A DNA stretch of 64,000 nt from the NCBI RefSeq assembly GCF_030146175.1, contig NZ_JASLCE010000040.1, positions 10,706-74,705 of the forward strand, given 5' to 3'. A program made the translations under genes and the position numbers. This DNA comes from Flavobacterium sp. GTDB lineage: Bacteria > Bacteroidota > Bacteroidia > Flavobacteriales > Flavobacteriaceae. Below, piece by piece: positions 1-7,343 of the stretch. The notes beneath the pieces are model-generated. The model was not told the DNA's origin. It saw nothing but the letters and a program-made list of their open reading frames with translations, and ran no database searches. The first letter of the stretch is position 1. Every line of letters starts with the position of its first letter.

Positions 1-354
1 TAAAGCTTGTAAGATCGACTGACGAATCCACCAAACGGCATAGGAAATGAATTTGAAACCACGTGTTTCATCAAAACGTTGTGCCGCTTTAATTAACCCC
101 AAGTTCCCTTCGTTAATCAAATCGGGTAAAGTCAAACCTTGATTCTGATACTGTTTAGCTACCGAAACCACAAAACGCAAGTTCGCCTTGGTTAGTTTTT
201 CTAAGGCTCTCTGGTCTCCGGCTTTAATTCTTTGTGCTAATTCTACCTCTTCATCAGCGGTAATCAAGTCAACTTTTCCAATTTCTTGTAGGTACTTGTC
301 TAAGGAAGCAGTTTCACGGTTAGTAACCTGCTTGGTAATTTTAAGTTGTCTCAT
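1..354 (-). CDS. rpoD: RNA polymerase primary sigma factor, 5' part only
   Basis: This is the N-terminal 118 residues of the housekeeping sigma factor, which directs RNA polymerase to the Bacteroidota promoters seen elsewhere in the window. The translation starts [20 protein letters not shown] and continues with region 1.2 ([11 protein letters not shown]) and region 2 ([48 protein letters not shown]). The very short region before 1.2, with no long acidic region 1.1, is typical of Bacteroidota RpoD. The start codon at 354 is preceded by a GGAGA sequence. The rest of the gene lies beyond the left edge. Confidence 0.95.
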   Translation of the reverse strand, partial: MRQLKITKQVTNRETASLDKYLQEIGKVDLITADEEVELAQRIKAGDQRALEKLTKANLRFVVSVAKQYQNQGLTLPDLINEGNLGLIKAAQRFDETRGFKFISYAVWWIRQSILQAL

Positions 355-579
355 TTAAGAATCTCCTCTTTTTAAGTATTCAGTAATTATACGTAATGGG
401 ATGTAAAAAAGTTACAAAATTTTTTAATTTTTTTTAAAACAGCGTAAATTCTTTGTAAAGACTTTGTTTTTAAGGGGTTACTTTTTTTGTAATTATAAAC
501 ATTGGTCGCCTTTTCCGAATGGAACACTAAAAAAGATCGAAAGGTAGTAGGCTACTTTTCTACATATTGCAATCGGTTT

Positions 580-1539
580 TTAATAATCGATGGCAACCTC
601 GTTTTTTAAACGATCCATATAAAAGTCAATTTTATGTAAGGATTTATTAAAGAATTGTTTGCGATCTTTTGTGCCGGATACATTTAGCGACTTGGAATTT
701 TTAATCTGGTTTAAAAAGAACCGTAATGTTCCGGAGCAGGTTTCGGAATCGTCGGTTATAAGATAACCCAACATGGTATATGGAATGAACAACGATTGTT
801 TCTTATTGTCCGTTAGTAATACATTGTTATTTAAAATTAATAATTCATTATAATAGATATTGTACAACGGATCGTTCAGGCATTTTTTTTCGGCTTTGTA
901 TATAATGGCTTTTAAATCGTCGTACAAGGCGATCGCATTTTGAAAACTAACGAGTCCGGATTCGAAAAAATATAAGATTTGTTGTAGCGTACTATTGATG
1001 GTCGTGTCGTTCCAGATTTCATGTACTTCAACGGATTCGTATACTTTTTTCAGCGTTTGCGTATATTCGGACAACTGACCGTCAATTGAAAATTTCTCGA
1101 AGGATTGCTGATTTTTATTTCCGGTTAGAAGATTGATCCAGACATAGAGCTTGAATTTGGATAATAACGTACCATCTGCCGTATAAAAAAGCGGAATATC
1201 TTTGGCCGAGTAATACATTTTTGTTTCGGAAAGAGACGTAAATAATTGTAACTTCTCGGACGAATGTTTGAAATAAGCAATCATATCTTCGATAGAATGA
1301 ATCTCCCTGGTTTTTTCGACGATTACTTTCTGATCACGAAAAAACAGTTTATCCATAGAGATTTTATAATGCCCACAAAGGGTAACGGTTTCTTCTATGG
1401 TAAATTTACTTTTTTGTGAAATCCGCCGATGTGCGGCATCATAGCTAATATTTAAAACGGAGGCGAGCTCGCTAATGAGCGAGGTATGATCCGATAGTTG
1501 TTTCCGGATCGCTTTTAAAAGGATCTCCTGTTCTTTCAT
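580..1539 (-). CDS. Helix-turn-helix transcriptional regulator, long C-terminal part
   Basis: This 319-residue protein is a probable transcriptional regulator. The first 65 residues read as an XRE-like helix-turn-helix (LISELASVLNISYDAAHRRI, then FTIEETVTLCGHYKISMDKLFF). The remaining 250 residues form a helical, effector-like region without recognisable motifs. Stand-alone regulators of this shape are common in Flavobacteriaceae, and their targets are generally unknown. It is divergent from the surface-repeat gene starting at 1643, with only 103 bases between the two starts, so it may control that gene; this is inference. There is no signal peptide or membrane segment. Confidence 0.75.
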   Translation of the reverse strand: MKEQEILLKAIRKQLSDHTSLISELASVLNISYDAAHRRISQKSKFTIEETVTLCGHYKISMDKLFFRDQKVIVEKTREIHSIEDMIAYFKHSSEKLQLFTSLSETKMYYSAKDIPLFYTADGTLLSKFKLYVWINLLTGNKNQQSFEKFSIDGQLSEYTQTLKKVYESVEVHEIWNDTTINSTLQQILYFFESGLVSFQNAIALYDDLKAIIYKAEKKCLNDPLYNIYYNELLILNNNVLLTDNKKQSLFIPYTMLGYLITDDSETCSGTLRFFLNQIKNSKSLNVSGTKDRKQFFNKSLHKIDFYMDRLKNEVAIDY

Positions 1540-1609
1540 AATTTGCGATAATCACAAATTTAAAAATTTTAAATAACATTAAGTACAGTTTTACATGTGA
1601 AAATTGCAA

Positions 1610-1617
1610 TAGGTTTG
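1610..1617 (+). promoter_or_regulatory. Candidate -7 box TAGGTTTG
   Basis: TAGGTTTG matches the Bacteroidota -7 consensus TAnnTTTG and lies 25 bases before the ATG at 1643. No clear TTG is present at the usual -33 distance, so this is a partial match. Confidence 0.4.
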
Positions 1618-1642
1618 ACTGTCAATTTTAAACGCTAAAATT

Positions 1643-2404
1643 ATGAAACTACAATTCGTCGCTTTTTTTATCCTGTTGTTTTCAAACACGATTTTGGCAC
1701 AGGATACAATAACGGTTACTACCGACAATCGACCGGAAGCATTGGCTAGAGAACAAACCGAAAATAAAAGTCCGCGCGACAGTGTTCGCATATTTAGTAT
1801 TTCTCCGATTCATAGTCGTGTTAAAAAAGTAAACGGACTGACGTTAGGAGCTGGGCATTTCGAAAACACTAGGATCAAACTTCAGGAAGTAAACGGTTTG
1901 AACATCGAAGCCAGCCCTATTGCTCTTGCGCTAATTACATTTGGCCTTGGGATTACTATTGAAGGTTTTTTTGTAGCAGTAAGAAAGGATCCTTTTGAGA
2001 GTTATTCTTTAACCAGAACTTTTTTAAAACAGGATGGTGATAGACTAAGCACCCGGATTAATGGATTAAATATAAGTTCGGGTGGATTCCTGCAGGGAGG
2101 AGCGCAGGTTAATGGTTTAAATATTTGTGTGGTTTCGGTAATGAATAAAATGAATGGTGTTTCGGTTACCGGAGCGATTTTGAGTGCCGGTAAGATGAAT
2201 GGAATTTCTGTTTGCGGGATTGCAAACATAGCCGAAACCGGAAATGGTTTGCAACTGGCTATTTCGAATGTAGCAAAGGATTATCGCGGATTGCAAATCG
2301 GTTTGTTTAACAATGCCAAAAACCTGAGAGGCGTTCAATTTGGATTATGGAATACCAATGGGAAAAGAAGGCTTCCTTTTGTAAACTGGCAATTTAAAAG
2401 TTAG
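1643..2404 (+). CDS. Secreted surface-repeat protein (LA_2272-like NGL repeats)
   Basis: This 253-residue protein has a signal peptide (MKLQFVAFFILLFSNTILAQ) and no lipobox cysteine. Most of the mature part is built from short degenerate repeats of the pattern (V/M)NG(L/V/I)(N/S)(I/V), spaced about 20 residues apart: VNGLTLG, VNGLNIE, INGLNIS, VNGLNIC, MNGVSVT, MNGISVC, GNGLQLA, YRGLQIG, LRGVQFG. These resemble the repeats of the LA_2272-type surface-repeat family and suggest a beta-solenoid or beta-barrel at the outer surface. The next gene starts 3 bases after the stop, so the two are probably co-transcribed. No function is known. Confidence 0.7.
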   Translation: MKLQFVAFFILLFSNTILAQDTITVTTDNRPEALAREQTENKSPRDSVRIFSISPIHSRVKKVNGLTLGAGHFENTRIKLQEVNGLNIEASPIALALITFGLGITIEGFFVAVRKDPFESYSLTRTFLKQDGDRLSTRINGLNISSGGFLQGGAQVNGLNICVVSVMNKMNGVSVTGAILSAGKMNGISVCGIANIAETGNGLQLAISNVAKDYRGLQIGLFNNAKNLRGVQFGLWNTNGKRRLPFVNWQFKS

Positions 2405-2407
2405 ACG

Positions 2408-3019
2408 ATGAAAAAGATTCCTATTATACTGATCGTATTCCGGCTCCTTTTGGGACCTGTTATGATTGCGCTGACCTATCGTTTTGGAGCAGCCATACGT
2501 TTTGAACTGGTTTTTTTGATGGTTTTAGGTTTGTTATCGGATATTTTCGACGGAATCGTAGCCCGTAAAACGGGTGTGTCGTCAGCGGAATTACGGCGAA
2601 TGGATAGTCAGACGGATTTGGTTTTCTGGTTGTGTGTGGGATGGTGTTCGTGGTTGTTACATCCGGAAATTATTCTGGAATATAAAATACCGATAGCCAT
2701 TGTGTTTGTTATGGAAGCGATGACCTACGTGATTAGCTTTGCAAAGTTTGGAAAAGAAACGTGTACCCATGCTTTTTTGTCGAAATTATGGGGATTGACA
2801 CTACTCACGGTTTTTGTTTCGATTATTGGTTTTAGTTATGGCGGATGGGCGATGAAAACAGCGGTGTTTTTTGGATTGGTATCGCATATCGATGTTTTTC
2901 TGATCATTCTGTTGTTGCCCAAATGGACGTATGATGTTCCCAGTTTTTATCATGCGTACTTAATCCGCAAAGGAATAGCTTTTAAAAAGAATGCTCTTTT
3001 TCATGAATCGGAAAAATAA
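2408..3019 (+). CDS. CDP-alcohol phosphatidyltransferase family membrane protein
   Basis: A 203-residue integral membrane protein of the CDP-alcohol phosphatidyltransferase family, which swaps CMP on a CDP-lipid for an alcohol to make phospholipids or related products. The signature is visible at about residues 46-71: DIFDGIVAR, then RMDSQTD. It supplies the four acidic residues of the DGxxAR-x8-G-x3-D-x3-D motif, but the conserved glycine is replaced by leucine (AELRRMD). Several hydrophobic segments surround it. The substrate cannot be told from sequence. It follows the surface-repeat gene by 3 bases and ends in a bidirectional terminator. Confidence 0.8.
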   Translation: MKKIPIILIVFRLLLGPVMIALTYRFGAAIRFELVFLMVLGLLSDIFDGIVARKTGVSSAELRRMDSQTDLVFWLCVGWCSWLLHPEIILEYKIPIAIVFVMEAMTYVISFAKFGKETCTHAFLSKLWGLTLLTVFVSIIGFSYGGWAMKTAVFFGLVSHIDVFLIILLLPKWTYDVPSFYHAYLIRKGIAFKKNALFHESEK

Positions 3020-3053
3020 AAAAGGCTGGTACAAATGCAATACTAGCCTTTTA
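3018..3053. terminator. Bidirectional rho-independent terminator
   Basis: The stem AAAGGCTGGTA / TACTAGCCTTT (one G-T pair) has a 9-base loop and is flanked by A-rich and T-rich tracts. It lies between two converging genes (stops at 3019 and 3073), so it can end both transcripts. Confidence 0.75.
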
Positions 3054-3072
3054 ATAAAATGGTACACTATTC

Positions 3073-4266
3073 CTATTCTACCCAGAAAGGAGGCATTATA
3101 TTAGAGGAAAAAGAGGTGCAATCGCCACATGCTGCGGGCGTTAAAGTATAAGAGATTGGCGCATTTTGAAAATCATAAATAGTCATAAGGTTATTCGCCA
3201 GAAAGGCATTTACAGCAGGAGCAGAACATAAAGCACCTCCATAACAATATAAAAATTCTGTGAGATAACAATCTACTTTATAAGGTGGTAATTCCTCGCC
3301 CGGAAATAGATCGGCATAGTTAAAATAAATTCGCTTGGATGAAACGGTCGAAACGTCGAAGAAACCAATGACTTTTTCATTTGGATTATTTGCCGATTTA
3401 ATATTTCCGCGAAGGTATCCGGGTTGATTCGGTGAAAAGATAGTTCCGCCATCGGATATTTTTTTTAAGTTTTTGTAATAATTGTACGCATGTAGGTTTT
3501 GTACATATTGCCGTACCAGAATCGTATAGCGGTGACTCATAATATAATTCTGGTTACTGATAAAACGCACCGGGAAATCGACACTGTTTTCTATAGTTTT
3601 GCCTTTGTCAAACAATAAGATTTCGGTTGATTTATCGGTACTGTAACAAATTCGGGCTTCTTCCGTACGCGGAACCATCGTAATCGCAAGTTCATACAGA
3701 CTTGGACCGTGAACAAAGGCTTTAACAGTTATCCATCTTGGTGCGATAACTTTATAACTCTCTTCATATTCATAACGGTAAAATTGCGACGCGTTATTCG
3801 GATCAGGACTTTTCGCCCGAATTTCCACACCTCTTATATTGTCGATGGTTGTTACATTGGCGGTTACGTCTTCTAACGGATTGTCTGGTGGTAAAATTTC
3901 TTTAGAGGAAACATATTTTTTACCATCGCCGGTAATCACTGTCAGGTGATACTGTTTTCCCGGAACGGCCTGAAATGCATTCACCGACGTATAGGTACGG
4001 TTATTTTCCACAAAAGGATATTCATTTCCATCACTGTCGGTTACCGTCACATCGGCATTTTCTTCAAATACCGGTCCGAAATCTTCAAAGCGATAGGTTC
4101 GGAACACTTTTACAGTTTGTTTTTCAAGAATATTGGTGATGGTGGCTTCAATAACTACGGCATCTTCGAAAGTGTCTGTTTGCATCTTATACGGATCGGT
4201 ACAGTTGGTCAGACCTAAACCGATCAGAAGCAGGAATACGAGTTGGAGTACAAATTTTTTTTTCAT
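3073..4266 (-). CDS. DUF4249 outer-membrane lipoprotein (copy A)
   Basis: A 397-residue lipoprotein with a lipobox at LTNC (Cys about 22) followed by the DUF4249 pattern: DAVVIEATITN, then YRFEDFGPVFEENADVTVTDSDG. DUF4249 proteins are Bacteroidota envelope lipoproteins normally found beside TonB-dependent receptors; their role is not established. It is clearly paralogous to the protein at 6132-7328 over its full length (shared DPYKM, RTYRFEDFGP, ISNQNYIMSHRY, VRQYVQN, KRI(Y/F)FNYADLFPG). It sits last in the minus-strand envelope locus and is separated from the other genes by a hairpin at 4364-4390, so it may have its own promoter. Confidence 0.85.
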   Translation of the reverse strand: MKKKFVLQLVFLLLIGLGLTNCTDPYKMQTDTFEDAVVIEATITNILEKQTVKVFRTYRFEDFGPVFEENADVTVTDSDGNEYPFVENNRTYTSVNAFQAVPGKQYHLTVITGDGKKYVSSKEILPPDNPLEDVTANVTTIDNIRGVEIRAKSPDPNNASQFYRYEYEESYKVIAPRWITVKAFVHGPSLYELAITMVPRTEEARICYSTDKSTEILLFDKGKTIENSVDFPVRFISNQNYIMSHRYTILVRQYVQNLHAYNYYKNLKKISDGGTIFSPNQPGYLRGNIKSANNPNEKVIGFFDVSTVSSKRIYFNYADLFPGEELPPYKVDCYLTEFLYCYGGALCSAPAVNAFLANNLMTIYDFQNAPISYTLTPAACGDCTSFSSNIMPPFWVE

Positions 4267-4363
4267 AACGTATAGGTGTCATTAAAGGGTGAAATATAGG
4301 GAATAGAGGAGCCCTGACATTCCGAAAATGGAATATCAATTCTTGATTTACGCTATAGATAAA

Positions 4364-4390
4364 GTAAGCCGGATTATAGAGCCGGCTTAC
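4364..4390 (-). terminator. Hairpin after the macroglobulin/plug gene
   Basis: A perfect 9-bp stem GTAAGCCGG / CCGGCTTAC with a 9-base loop lies 27 bases past the stop at 4417. The minus-strand tail is only moderately T-rich (TTTATC), so it may be a weak terminator separating the two DUF4249 transcripts. Confidence 0.55.
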
Positions 4391-4416
4391 CTGTAAAATT
4401 AAAATTGTATGAGAGA

Positions 4417-6135
4417 TTATGGTATTTCGATATAATCTTTGGTATAAACCGGTTCTCCTTTTTCGGTAAAACCTTCCAGAATAATTTCAAAAACACCTTT
4501 GATATCAGAACTGAAAAAAGAAATAGTCATTGGTTCCTGACCAACGTTCAGATTCGGGAACCAGGCCAATTGGTAGCGGTAATCCGGGATTCGCTCCAGA
4601 TTGTGTGTTCCGTCGTATTTCGGACTGTAATAGGTTTTCTTTTTCTGCGGTCTGTTGATTTCTGTTTTTTTAATAAAATCACCCGAAGCTTTTGTCTGAT
4701 AGTCGAAATTTTTAGTAATGATATTTACAATACCACTATACATAATTGGCCCATAGATGTACGCCTTATTGACGATGGATATTTTATGAATATTATTGGT
4801 GTTGTACTGAAATAATTCATCACTATTCTGAATCAACAATCCATCAACCAGAATCAAAGGATTATCAATAGAACCATCGTTAGTAGCGGTATTTCGTAGG
4901 TGTAGGGAATACTTACCGCTATTTTCGCGGAAGAACAGTTCCGGTACTACTTCGGTTACCGTTTCTTTAAAAGAAGAAAAACGGGTGTAATCGTCTAGAA
5001 AATAATCTTTTTGCAACGGATGATAAAAAGGTTGCGTACGCGGCGCTATTTCGAGACTATCTCTTTTTTTTGAATAATAGGCATTTTCAATCTGATTGGC
5101 TGTAGAGCGTTCTTCGATAGCGGCTTTATAGGCTGGGTTCAGCGTAAAAGCTTCCGGGAAACGCAACTGCGACAAATCGACATTTTGCATATCGGTTAAT
5201 TGAAGTATGTAGTCGTCATGTTCGGAATCGACCACCTGTATAACAGCGTTATTGGTGTTCGGATAACGGTCGAGAGCGAAAAAGAATTTTCCGTCTTTAT
5301 CGGTAATGGCCAGCTTCGTTTCAGACGATTTTCCGGGTAGCGATAGTGCAATATTTTTATTATGAACCTCTTGATTGCTTTTTGAAGTGATTTTACCGGT
5401 AAGCAATTCGCCTCTTAATTCCGGAATATGTAACGTACCGCTGCCAGCCATAGGTATGTTATTCGCATTCGAAATAAAAGATTGCGGTGTTAATACGGAT
5501 GGGTTTGTAAGTGCATCTACTTTTCGAACAGAAAGCGAATAAACACCTTTGCTGCCATTGGCTAGAGGATTAATAGTAAGATTGACCTTTTCGCGATTTC
5601 CATAGCTTTTTTTATCACTGTTTAGTGCGATAAAATTGCTGGAAACTTTGTCATTGGTGTTTTTAAGTGTCAGACTTTCTTTGGTAATCGGATTTTTTCC
5701 TACCAGGAATGGATTGACAACCACCATATCTTGCTGGAAAAATGCAGCTCCGTTATTGTTAAGCATCCAGTTGGTATAGGCAATAAGCTTATAGTTTCCT
5801 GTTTTTAATGTAGTAGGGATAAAGAAATCGCCTTGCGCTACACCATTGTCCAAATGTATTTTTTGTTTTAAGACACTTTTTTTATCGGCATCGATTACTT
5901 CGATGTACGCTATTTTACTGATAGTGCTGCTTGTATTATTGCCGGCATTAAGGCAATATAGACTATAATAGCAGGATTCACCTGTTAAAAGCATCGTTGT
6001 ATTGGAATGCACATAAATGCGCTCCAAAGCCGCAACCGTGAGGTTACTTTTTTTAGAACTGCCTTGTGCGATACTGTTATGACTAAAGAAGCAGCTTGCT
6101 CCTATTAAAATCAGAGGTAAAATATTTTTTCTCAT
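4417..6135 (-). CDS. Secreted macroglobulin-like / TonB-plug-like protein
   Basis: A 572-residue exported protein (signal peptide ending near HNSIAQG). The N-terminal 150 residues look like the MG2-type beta-sandwich found in many Bacteroidota envelope proteins (ERIYVHSNTTMLLTGESCYY, then LKTGNYKLIAYTNWML). The C-terminal third looks like a TonB plug (DNPLILVDGLLIQ, YSGIVNIITKNF). The ATG overlaps the stop of the upstream DUF4249 gene by 4 bases, which indicates translational coupling. It probably works with the neighbouring receptor (7344-10121) and lipoprotein in a surface complex; the ligand is unknown. A larger protein of the same design is at 23369-25759. Confidence 0.7.
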   Translation of the reverse strand: MRKNILPLILIGASCFFSHNSIAQGSSKKSNLTVAALERIYVHSNTTMLLTGESCYYSLYCLNAGNNTSSTISKIAYIEVIDADKKSVLKQKIHLDNGVAQGDFFIPTTLKTGNYKLIAYTNWMLNNNGAAFFQQDMVVVNPFLVGKNPITKESLTLKNTNDKVSSNFIALNSDKKSYGNREKVNLTINPLANGSKGVYSLSVRKVDALTNPSVLTPQSFISNANNIPMAGSGTLHIPELRGELLTGKITSKSNQEVHNKNIALSLPGKSSETKLAITDKDGKFFFALDRYPNTNNAVIQVVDSEHDDYILQLTDMQNVDLSQLRFPEAFTLNPAYKAAIEERSTANQIENAYYSKKRDSLEIAPRTQPFYHPLQKDYFLDDYTRFSSFKETVTEVVPELFFRENSGKYSLHLRNTATNDGSIDNPLILVDGLLIQNSDELFQYNTNNIHKISIVNKAYIYGPIMYSGIVNIITKNFDYQTKASGDFIKKTEINRPQKKKTYYSPKYDGTHNLERIPDYRYQLAWFPNLNVGQEPMTISFFSSDIKGVFEIILEGFTEKGEPVYTKDYIEIP

Positions 6136-7328
6136 TCCCAGAATGAAGGTATTACGTTAGACGAAAATGTAGTGCAATCACCACATGGTGCTGGTGTTAG
6201 CGTATAGGTAGGGGCATCCTCAAATTTATAGATAACCATCGTATTGTTATTGATATAACCAACTATCGTAGGACCACCACAGAATGGATTCATAGGCGAA
6301 AAACAATACTCCAATACCCGTTCGGTACAGTTTACTTTATAAGGAGGTAACGGTTTACCTGGAAACAGATCGGCATAATTAAAGAAAATTCGTTTGGATG
6401 AAACCGGTGAAACATCAAAGAACCCGATTACTTTTTCATTGGAATTGTTTACCGATTTTATATTTCCGATAAGGAAACCCGGTTGATTAGGAGACAGTAT
6501 ATTCCCTCCGGAACCCGCTAGTTTTTTTAAGGCTTTGTAATAATTATAGGCATGTGCGTTTTGTACATATTGACGTACCAGAATGCTATAGCGATGACTC
6601 ATGATATAATTCTGGTTACTGATAAAACGTACCGGGAAATCGACACGGTCTTCTGCGGTTTCGTTAGTGTTTAGCTGTAAAATCTCCAACGATTTATCTG
6701 TGCTGTAACAGGTTCTGGCTTCTTCCGTACGCGGTAACATAGTTAATATGGGCTGATTTGGATTTGGCCCGGAAAAGAAAGCTTTTGCGGTAATCCATTT
6801 CGGAGCTACAATTTTATAGGTTTCTTCATATTCGAAACGATAATATTGAGAACTACCGCTAGGATTGTAGCTTTTTGCCCGAATTTCAACACCGGTAACG
6901 TTATCGATGGTTGCTACGTTGGCAGTTACCTCTTCTAATGGACTGTCTGTTGGTAGAATCTCCTTGGTTGACGTGTATTTTTTACCATCGCTTGTGATTA
7001 CCGTTAGTTGGTATTGCTTACCCGGTACGGCCTGAAATTCATTAACCGATGTATACACGTTATTGCTTTGCACAAAGGGATATTCAACGCCATCACTGTC
7101 AGTTACAAAAACATTGGCATTTTCTTCAAAAGTAGGGCCGAAATCTTCAAAACGGTAGGTTCTGGAAACTTTTATGGTTTGTTTTTGAAGGATGTTTGTA
7201 ATAGTTGCTTCCACGACTAAGGCATCTTCAAAGGTATTGGTTTCCATTTTATACGGATCGGTACAGTTGGTCAAACCGATACAGATAAGAAATAGCAATG
7301 TTAGTCTGGTTAAAAATATTTTTTTCAT
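6132..7328 (-). CDS. DUF4249 outer-membrane lipoprotein (copy B)
   Basis: A 398-residue lipoprotein (lipobox GLTNC) and the closest relative of the protein at 3073-4266, to which it is similar from end to end. It starts 15 bases downstream of the TonB-dependent receptor and overlaps the next gene by 4 bases, so it belongs to the receptor operon. By analogy with other receptor-lipoprotein pairs it may be a surface partner of the receptor; that is inference, since no DUF4249 function is established. The C-termini of the two copies diverge most (the Cys-containing stretch after NYADLFPG), which could reflect different partners. Confidence 0.85.
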   Translation of the reverse strand: MKKIFLTRLTLLFLICIGLTNCTDPYKMETNTFEDALVVEATITNILQKQTIKVSRTYRFEDFGPTFEENANVFVTDSDGVEYPFVQSNNVYTSVNEFQAVPGKQYQLTVITSDGKKYTSTKEILPTDSPLEEVTANVATIDNVTGVEIRAKSYNPSGSSQYYRFEYEETYKIVAPKWITAKAFFSGPNPNQPILTMLPRTEEARTCYSTDKSLEILQLNTNETAEDRVDFPVRFISNQNYIMSHRYSILVRQYVQNAHAYNYYKALKKLAGSGGNILSPNQPGFLIGNIKSVNNSNEKVIGFFDVSPVSSKRIFFNYADLFPGKPLPPYKVNCTERVLEYCFSPMNPFCGGPTIVGYINNNTMVIYKFEDAPTYTLTPAPCGDCTTFSSNVIPSFWE

Positions 7329-7343
7329 AACGTATTCGTCTCG

